A stretch of 49,340 nucleotides of DNA from Planctomycetota bacterium (lineage in GTDB: Bacteria > Planctomycetota > UBA1135 > UBA2386): contig JACRLW010000060.1 of assembly GCA_016235155.1 (NCBI GenBank), positions 1-49,340 on the forward strand, given 5' to 3'. Shown in pieces: positions 43,073 through 49,340 of the stretch. Every line of letters begins with the position of its first letter. Within the stretch, counting starts at the first letter, position 1. The notes beneath the pieces are model-generated. The model did no database searches. It had not been told where the DNA came from and saw only the letters and a list, made by a program, of their open reading frames with translations. Position numbers and translations under genes: made by a program.

Positions 43073-44245
43073 TCACCGCGCGTGATCGCGGCCGCGCAAC
43101 CAGCGCGCGACCGCGACCGCCTGACCGGTGGTGACCGCGGCGCGGCCGCGGAACGGCAGCACCACCGGCTCGAGTCCCTCGGTGCGCGTCACGTCGGCGA
43201 GGTGTCCGCAACGCCCGCCGCGGAGATTGGTGTAGGCGGCCTTCAGCAGGACGCACGGTTCGCGCCGTCCCAGCAGCTCGCGCGCGATCGCGAGCGTGCG
43301 TGCGTTCCACGCGGCGAGCACGGCGCCGTCGCCGGCGAACGCGGCGAAGCGCGCGCACGACGCCGCATGCGACTCGCCGCGCGCGACGTCGAGCGCGTCG
43401 ACGCCGATGTGCGCGAGCTGACCTGCGCTCGGTGGGCAGGACGTGGATCGCACGATCGACTCGAAGCGATCGTCGCCGTCGACGTGCGCCGCGACCCAGT
43501 GCAGGACCTCGCGTGCATCGCCAGTCGCCGGCACTTCGCCGTGGACGACGAGCAGGCGCGGCGCGAACAGCTCGTGCGGGAGCCTGCGTGACTCGCGCTG
43601 CCGCGGGCGCAGATGGCGGGGCGTGCGGGTCGCGGCGCGCATGAACGCGACCGTGCGTTCGTTCATGCGATGGAACGCGTCGAGCAGGGCGTCGAGTCCG
43701 GCGTGGAGCCCCGGCGTGTCGGGTTCGAGGACGCGCAGCGCCTGGACGATCGACTCGATCGTCGACAGGCACTCGGGCCGGGGCGGGAGACGCACGCGCC
43801 ACGCGCTCGGTCGATCCGGCGCGAGGCGCAGCCGCGGCAACGCGTGAAGCCAGGGGTTGGCGGCGTACAGGCGCTTGCTCTGCGGCCAGGTGCCGTCGAG
43901 CACGATCAGCCGCGCGGGACGCTCCGACTCCGGCACCGCGCCGATCTCGATCGCATCCTCGCCCGGATAGAGGAGCGCCGTACCGCGTGCGTCGATCGCC
44001 GCGACGTCGAGCGCGCGCGCGAGCCCGCCCGGCGCGACGACGAGACGGCAACGCGCCAATCCGAAGCGCGCGAGCGGCGCGGTGCCCACCGGGTGGAAGC
44101 GCTCGCGAGGGTGCTGGAGGACCACGATCTCCGTCCGATGCGCGACGAGCGGCAGATCGGCGCAGACGCAGTGCGCCGCCGTGCGCAGGCAGCGCAGGCA
44201 GCGGGTGCGGGTCGTGGCCGCGCCGGCGATCGAGGCAGGTGTCAT
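43073..44245 (-). CDS. DTW-domain tRNA aminocarboxypropyltransferase with C-terminal extension
   Basis: Residues 1-190 form the DTW domain, which in E. coli TapT makes acp3U in tRNA. A zinc-type CLRCLRTAAHCVC lies near 14-26, and LIVLDGTWPQSKRLY near 130-144 contains the signature. The last 190 residues are an extra domain with LLVVHGEV, FESIVRST, HIGVDALDVARGE, VLAAWNARTLAIAREL and RCGHLADVTRTEG. This spacing looks like a degenerate DnaQ-type exonuclease fold, though not all acidic ligands are present. ATG 44245 is chosen over the TTG at 44281. The divergent neighbour starts at 44307. The fusion suggests a combined tRNA modification and processing role, but this is inference. Confidence 0.78.
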   Translation of the reverse strand: MTPASIAGAATTRTRCLRCLRTAAHCVCADLPLVAHRTEIVVLQHPRERFHPVGTAPLARFGLARCRLVVAPGGLARALDVAAIDARGTALLYPGEDAIEIGAVPESERPARLIVLDGTWPQSKRLYAANPWLHALPRLRLAPDRPSAWRVRLPPRPECLSTIESIVQALRVLEPDTPGLHAGLDALLDAFHRMNERTVAFMRAATRTPRHLRPRQRESRRLPHELFAPRLLVVHGEVPATGDAREVLHWVAAHVDGDDRFESIVRSTSCPPSAGQLAHIGVDALDVARGESHAASCARFAAFAGDGAVLAAWNARTLAIARELLGRREPCVLLKAAYTNLRGGRCGHLADVTRTEGLEPVVLPFRGRAAVTTGQAVAVARWLRGRDHAR

Positions 44246-44306
44246 CGCGTGGTTCGCCAACGTGCAGCGGATCGGTTCCAATGTCGAGCGGAGTCACGAC
44301 GCCGTC

Positions 44307-45943
44307 ATGAGAACCATCCTGGTCGCCGCGTTCGCAGCACTCGTCTCGTCGCTCGCCGATCCGGGCCGGGCACAGCAGCCGGCGTCCCCGGACCCATTGA
44401 TCCCGCCGAAGTACGAACTCCGCGCGACGGGCCGCGCGAAGCTCGCGGATCGGGACGTCGCGACGGTCGCTGGGACTCCGACGACTTCAACTTGCTCGAC
44501 CCGGACGGAACACCCTGCGACGGACCCGGCAACCCGTCGCACGACGTCGGCGTCACCGGGCTTGCCCTGCTCGCGTTCCTCGCCGACGGCCAGACACCGA
44601 TCCAAGGTCGGCACGCGGCGCGCGTGCGGCGCGGCGTCACCTGGCCCGTCCGCCAACAGACGGGCAACGGACGCATCGGGACGGACGCCTCCAACGAGTT
44701 CATGTACTTCCATCTCTCCGCGACGCTCGCGCTGCTCGAGGCCTACGGGCTGTCGGGCGACGCGGCGCTGCGGCCGGCGGCGGAGAAGGCGATCGCCTAC
44801 GTCGAGCACCATCGCAATCCGGGCGCGGCCTGGCGCTATCAGCCGCGCGACAACGAGAACGACGTGTCGGTGACCGCCTGGGCCCTGACCGCGCTGGTCA
44901 CCGCGCAGGACTTCGGCATCGTCGTCGATTCCGAGGCGCTGCGGCTCGGCGAGCTCTACATCGATTCCATGACCGATCCGGGGACCTGCCGCACGGGGTA
45001 CTCGGAACGCGGCGGGTGGTCGTCGCGGCGCGCCGGCGAGCACTCGAAGCAGTTCCCGCGGGAGATGAACGAGGTCCTGACCGCCGCGGCCGTCGCCGTG
45101 GAGATCCTGCTCGGCGGCGATCCGGTCTCGCGCGAGAACCTGAGCGGGCAGATCCGCCTCGTCATGGGGAAGAAGCCGCGTTGGTCCGTCCAGGACGGCG
45201 CGATCGATCTCTACGCGTGGTACTGGGGCGCCACGGCGATGCGGCAGGCCGGCGAGGAACACTGGCAGGCGTGGGCGAAAGCGCTCCACGGCGCGCTCCT
45301 GCCCAACCAACGCGACGACGGCAACTTCGCCGGTTCCTGGGACCCGATCGACGTCTGGGGCGAGGACGGCGGGCGCATCTGCACGACGGCGCTCGCCGTC
45401 CTGTCGCTGTCGGCGCCGCATCGCTACGCGGAGGTCGGCAAGCTGAAGCCTCTGCCGGACGCGATGCGGTTCCGCGCCGCGAACGACGCGTGGGCCGACC
45501 GGCGCCGCGACGTCTTCGATCAGGCGCTCACGCGACTGGAAGCGCAGGAAGGCCTCGAACCGATCGAGATCGCCGCGCTATCGCGGGCGCGCGAGGCGCT
45601 CGTGCGCGAGACGGCGCGGGCCGTCGCCGGCGTCGAACGCTGGCAGAAGGCCGAGGACCTCGTCGCCGCGCGCGACGCGCTGAAGACGATCACCGAGGAG
45701 TTCGGCGCTCTCGAACCCGGGCGCCTCGCGGCCGACCACCTCTTGCGCATGCAGAAGAGCAAGCTGATCAAGGCCGAGCTCGACGTCCAGCTCCAGCTCG
45801 CCGCGATCCGCAAGCGCTTCGACCTGTCGCGCGACTCCGAGCGGCGCAAGCTCCGCGACGCGCTCGAGAAGTTCATTGCCGCGCACCCGGGCACGCAGGC
45901 CGCAGAGATGGCGCGAGCGGCGATGGTGGGACTGCCGCGGTGA
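44307..45943 (+). pseudogene. exported terpenoid-cyclase-toroid protein, 1-nt frame break
   Basis: Secreted protein of the squalene-cyclase/prenyltransferase-repeat fold common in Planctomycetota. Signal peptide MRTILVAAFAALVSSLADPG starts in one frame (ATG 44307). From about 44460 the family sequence continues in another frame: GRWDSDDFNLLDPDG, HDVGVTGLALLAFL, DVSVTAWALTALVTAQD, DMYYW-type DLYAWYWGATAM, and GNFAGSWDPIDVWGEDGGR. Adding one base near 44460 aligns LADRDV-x-DGRW with the first toroid repeat without other gaps. The C-terminal 180 residues after the fold are charged helices, with KSKLIKAELDVQLQLAAIRKRF. No catalytic Asp motif was confirmed. Likely a sequence error or a recent lesion. 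Confidence 0.82.
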
Positions 45944-46044
45944 TCGCGGGTCTCGGCCGCGCCGTTCACCACAGAGGATTCCCGGTCACATCCGCGCGCG
46001 GCTCCTGATCACGGTGGGGACGGGCATGCCGCCCGGACCTCGCC

Positions 46045-48663
46045 ATGACCATCCGCTCCGCCTTCGCCCTGCTCGCGCTCGCCGTCGCGACGCCCGCCCA
46101 GTTCGTGCCCGACGTCGTCACGTACCTCGACGCGACGCCGACCTCGCACCAGAACTCGTTCACGTCGCTGTCGGGACAGGGTTACCGCCCGATCTCGCTG
46201 TCGGTCGCCGGGGGGCTCGCGTCGGCGCGCTACTCGGCGGTGTGGATCCGGCGCAGCGGCGCGGGCTACACCGGCGTGCACGGCGTGACCGCCGCGCAGT
46301 ACGAGACCTGGCGCACGCAGCAGCGGACCGCAGGCCGGAGGCCCCTGCTCGTCACCACCGCGGGCAGCGGCACCGACATCGTGTATGCGGGGATCTGGGT
46401 CGCCGACGGGGTGACGGCGGTCGAGGAGATCGAGCTCTACCTGTCGTCGCTCGTCGCGAAGAACACCTGGGCCTACGACAACGACCATCGCATCAAGTGC
46501 GTGTCGGTGCGCGGCACGTCGACGACCCCGCGCTTCGCCGGCATCTGGGAGGAGAACCCGGACGAGGACGGCTGGTGCTGGGCGTCGAGCACGGCGAGCG
46601 GCTACGCGGCGGACTTCAACGCGCGCGTCGACGGCTTCGGTCGCCTGGCGTCGGCGCAGACCATGCCGGGCGGAGCGATCAGCCAGATCTGGCACGACGA
46701 CTCGCTCGGCGGCTTCCTCACCCTGCCCGGCCTCACGAAGGCGCAACTGGAGAGCGAAATCACGACGCGCCGGCCGAGCGGCTGGTATCCGATCGACGTC
46801 CAGGCCACCGGCACCGGCGGAGCCGCTCGATTCCACGTCGTCTTCGCGACGCGCGATCGTCCGCTCGCGAAGTCGCTGTCGCGCAGCGGCCTCGCGGTGA
46901 CCGGCCTCGACGCCTTCGACCAGTACATGGAGGACCACGTCCGCGCGCGCGGCATCCGTTCGTCGGCGATCGCGATCAGCAAGGACGGCCGCCTCGTCTT
47001 CGCGCGCGGCTACACGCTCGGCGAGTCGGGCTATCCGCTGACCCAGCCGACGAGCCTGTTCCGCATCGCGAGCGTGAGCAAGCCCGTCTCAGGGCTGATG
47101 ACGCATCTGCTCATCCAGCGCGGCGGGACGATCACGGAGAACACGTTCGCCGGCGCCTACGTCGGGCTCGTGTCGACGGACACGCGCTTCAACCAGATCC
47201 GCGTCTGGCACCTGATCGCGCACCTCTCGGGGCTGCAGGCCGACAACACGAGTTGGACCGTCGCGAACTGGTTGAACCCGGGCAGCCCGACCCTGCCGAT
47301 CAACAACTGGCAGACGGCGCTGTGGACTCGCGCGAACAACCCGTTCCATGCCGCGCCGAACACGAGTGCCCTCTACTCGAATCTCGGCTACTACCTCCTG
47401 GGCACGGTGATCGAGCAGGCATCGAACAAGACTTACGAGCGCTTCCTCCGCGAGGATCTCGCGGCGCCGATGGGCATCACGCGGATCTGGGTCGGCCCGA
47501 ACGAGCGCGCGAACCTGCACGCGGGCGAGGTCGAGTACCGCAACCGTCAACTCGAGATCACGCCGAGCGAGCTCTACACCGATCGCCGCATCGTGCCTGT
47601 GCAGTTCGGCGGCGGCGGCGACGAGAACCTCACGCGACGCGCGGCGGCCGGCGGCGTCGTCACGTCGCCCGTCGACTGCGTGCGCCTGTTCTCCGGCGCC
47701 TTCGACCTCGCCTGCGACGGCGGCATGTTCACGCAGCAGACCGTCGACCGGATGCTCGAGGACGAGTCGCCGCTCGGCGGCGCGAACCCCGTCGGCTTCG
47801 ACACGCGCGCCGTCCGCGGCAACGGCGTGACCGCCTACGGCAAGAACGGCCAGCTCTGGGGTTCGTCGACGGAGCTCATCCACCGTTCGGACGGCGTCAC
47901 CATCGCGGTCTTCGACGGCAAGTCGAACTCCAACGCCAACCGCGAGTCGCTCAACCAGCTCGCCGATGCGGTCACCTCGTGGCCGGCGCACGACCTCTTC
48001 CCGAACTACGGGCTGCCGGCGTTCAACCGCGTGTGTCCGCGCATCCATGCGCACTCGCCGGCGAGCCTGCCCAATCTGACCGACGAGCCGTTCGTGATCG
48101 ACGGCGACGTCCTCAGCGGCGTCGACCGCATCGACTTCGGCTCGTACGTGATCACGAGCAGCAGTTCGACCACCTGGGGCGACGGCTGGTTCAGCATCGT
48201 CGACGACGATCGGATCGAACTGCACCCGCCCCAGGGTCTCATCCCGACCAACTACACGGTGACCCTCCGCAACGGCAACCGCGTGAGCACCCCGTTCAGC
48301 GTCTCGTTGACGCGTGCCACGACGCGCTCGCTCGGAGCGACGGGCGTGACGTTCGCCGGCTTCCCGATGATCGCGTCGCGCGGCAGTTCGTCGTCGCGAT
48401 CGATGGCGCTGTTGTGCTTCAGCCCGAGCAACTCGGCGAGCGTGCTGAACGGAATCGTCAGCCTCGGCATCGGCGCGCGGTTCGCGGAGCTCTGGACCTG
48501 GCCGGACGCGATCGGCTTCAACGCGCTGTCGGGTTGCGCGCGCTGGCAGATCCCGGACTTCGGCGCGGGTGTCCTGCACTTCCAAGCGGTGATCGTCGAC
48601 CCCACCTCGCTCACCGAGCCGCCGTTCCCGACGACCAACGTGCGCAGCGTGCGTGGTCTCTGA
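46045..48663 (+). CDS. exported BTRD1-repeat / beta-lactamase-type serine hydrolase
   Basis: Protein of 872 residues with signal peptide MTIRSAFALLALAVATPAQF. Residues 25-285 contain about five repeats of roughly 50 residues, each with phrases such as GYRPISLSVAG, RYSAVWIRR, RFAGIWEEN and GWYPIDVQATG, the bacterial tandem repeat domain 1 pattern. The second half is a class C beta-lactamase/penicillin-binding fold: FRIASVSKPVSG (SxxK) near 337-348, LYSNLGYYLLG (YxN) near 443-453 and GKNGQLWGSS near 592-601. Similar architectures occur in polyglycine hydrolases. The last 90 residues form the lineage-type beta domain. Its substrate is unknown, and action on a peptide or ester outside the cell is likely. 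The converging Uma2 gene ends 14 bp away. Confidence 0.88.
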   Translation: MTIRSAFALLALAVATPAQFVPDVVTYLDATPTSHQNSFTSLSGQGYRPISLSVAGGLASARYSAVWIRRSGAGYTGVHGVTAAQYETWRTQQRTAGRRPLLVTTAGSGTDIVYAGIWVADGVTAVEEIELYLSSLVAKNTWAYDNDHRIKCVSVRGTSTTPRFAGIWEENPDEDGWCWASSTASGYAADFNARVDGFGRLASAQTMPGGAISQIWHDDSLGGFLTLPGLTKAQLESEITTRRPSGWYPIDVQATGTGGAARFHVVFATRDRPLAKSLSRSGLAVTGLDAFDQYMEDHVRARGIRSSAIAISKDGRLVFARGYTLGESGYPLTQPTSLFRIASVSKPVSGLMTHLLIQRGGTITENTFAGAYVGLVSTDTRFNQIRVWHLIAHLSGLQADNTSWTVANWLNPGSPTLPINNWQTALWTRANNPFHAAPNTSALYSNLGYYLLGTVIEQASNKTYERFLREDLAAPMGITRIWVGPNERANLHAGEVEYRNRQLEITPSELYTDRRIVPVQFGGGGDENLTRRAAAGGVVTSPVDCVRLFSGAFDLACDGGMFTQQTVDRMLEDESPLGGANPVGFDTRAVRGNGVTAYGKNGQLWGSSTELIHRSDGVTIAVFDGKSNSNANRESLNQLADAVTSWPAHDLFPNYGLPAFNRVCPRIHAHSPASLPNLTDEPFVIDGDVLSGVDRIDFGSYVITSSSSTTWGDGWFSIVDDDRIELHPPQGLIPTNYTVTLRNGNRVSTPFSVSLTRATTRSLGATGVTFAGFPMIASRGSSSSRSMALLCFSPSNSASVLNGIVSLGIGARFAELWTWPDAIGFNALSGCARWQIPDFGAGVLHFQAVIVDPTSLTEPPFPTTNVRSVRGL

Positions 48664-48676
48664 CCGCGCGCGCCGG

Positions 48677-49282
48677 TCAGGGCAGCGCGGCGCGCGAGGC
48701 ATCGTCGCCCGCCAGCCGGATCTCGAGCTTGCGCGACTCGGTGCGCAACTCGACGCCGATGCAGCTCGCGAGCCAACCGTCGGCGTCGGCCGGTTTGCGG
48801 ACCGCCTCGCCGTCATCGACCGCGTAGATCTCGCTCGCGCGCGAATCGCGGTCGACGATCCAGATCTCCTTGCACCCGATCGCCGCATAGAAGGGCAGCT
48901 TGTCGTAGCTCTCGTCGCTCGGGGATCGGATCTCGATCACGACCGACGGGCCGCCTTCGAAGTGCGTGACGCGGTCGATCGCCCGATCGTCGCCGGTCAG
49001 GACGACGAGGTCCGGGCAGCGGAAGTCCTTCGTCCAGTTGGGGATCCCCGGACGGCTGACGTCGACCTCGGTCAACACTCGCCGACTCTGCCCACGGGCC
49101 CAGTGGAGCTTCAGCCAGTGGAGCAGTTCGCCGCCGAGTTCCTGGTGAGGGATGGTCGGATCAGGCGCCATGTGCAGAACCCCCTCCCAGACCTCGTCCC
49201 TCCGCCCGGCGTCCGTCTGCCGGCGCCACTCGAGGATGTGTTCGGGGATCTGGCTCATCACGGCTTTCATCGCGTCTCGCAT
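48677..49282 (-). CDS. Uma2-family endonuclease (DUF820, PD-(D/E)XK fold)
   Basis: Protein of 201 residues. Family marks: DEVWEGVLHMAPDP near 29-42, DFRCPDLVVLTGDD near 86-99 with the first acidic residue, and PSVVIEIRSPSDESYDKLPFYAAIGCKEIWIVD near 112-144 with the E-x-K-like core and the following helix. Uma2 proteins are abundant in cyanobacteria and Planctomycetota; their biological role is unsettled. Start is ATG 49282, with GAGG 6 nt upstream, although MSQIPEHIL at 49258 is an alternative. A TACCAT box lies about 14 nt upstream of 49282. Nothing is recognised in the last 58 bases of the window. Confidence 0.82.
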   Translation of the reverse strand: MRDAMKAVMSQIPEHILEWRRQTDAGRRDEVWEGVLHMAPDPTIPHQELGGELLHWLKLHWARGQSRRVLTEVDVSRPGIPNWTKDFRCPDLVVLTGDDRAIDRVTHFEGGPSVVIEIRSPSDESYDKLPFYAAIGCKEIWIVDRDSRASEIYAVDDGEAVRKPADADGWLASCIGVELRTESRKLEIRLAGDDASRAALP

Positions 49283-49340
49283 CGATGACCTCGCGCATGG
49301 TAGCGACCTCGCGCCGGACGTCGTCGAGCCCGGCGCGCGG

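Noticed and set aside
45876-48827. 983-codon plus-strand frame overlapping the BTRD1 hydrolase
   Set aside because: Its translation is Arg/Pro/Ala-rich with no family features, while the overlapping frame has a signal peptide and active-site motifs.

Overview
The window is very GC-rich and densely coding, with about 35 protein genes. I saw no tRNA or rRNA gene, no CRISPR array and no complete transposon. It reads as a chromosome segment of a Planctomycetota bacterium. The pointers are the adjacent DUF1549/DUF1553 and DUF1501 genes, two large Ser/Thr kinases with ECF-type sigma factors nearby, and several secreted proteins that share a lineage-type C-terminal beta domain. The exact class is not determinable from sequence reading alone.

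Layout. 1-6580: a kinase cut by the left edge, a secreted propeller-like protein, an ECF sigma factor, a lipoprotein and a large secreted protein. 6599-8142: a class I fumarase broken by a frame change. 8224-8442: a structured repeat. 8446-14399 (minus): a multicopper oxidase, a decaheme OmcA/MtrC-type lipoprotein and a membrane-anchored helical-repeat protein, which look like an electron-transfer unit. 14468-17714 (minus): thioesterase, cupin, and a CBM9-like/beta-barrel outer-membrane protein. 17812-21120: exonuclease I, then an AbiE-type toxin-antitoxin pair behind an AT-rich operator. 21248-29825: GHKL ATPase, CocE-like hydrolase, VOC protein, DUF1549-LamG-DUF1553 and DUF1501. 30058-35900: a broken NnrU-like membrane gene, a PAS-GGDEF cyclase, an ECF sigma factor and a kinase with a TPR-like tail. 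35983-43068: lipoprotein, ROK kinase, secreted protein, hemerythrin-like protein, TRAP permeases, Hsp33 and a VWA protein. 43073-49282: DTW-domain protein, a broken toroid-fold gene, a BTRD1/beta-lactamase-type hydrolase and a Uma2 nuclease.

Three signals run across the window. First, a dispersed intergenic repeat occurs at four loci; its stems are kept by paired base changes, so it is a structured element. Second, many genes have a CTANNNT-like -10 box only 7-11 nt before the start codon, which points to leaderless transcription and fixes several starts. Third, three otherwise intact genes carry different frame-disrupting lesions (a deletion of about 70 nt, a 22-nt insertion and a 1-nt deletion), so either decay or assembly error must be considered.
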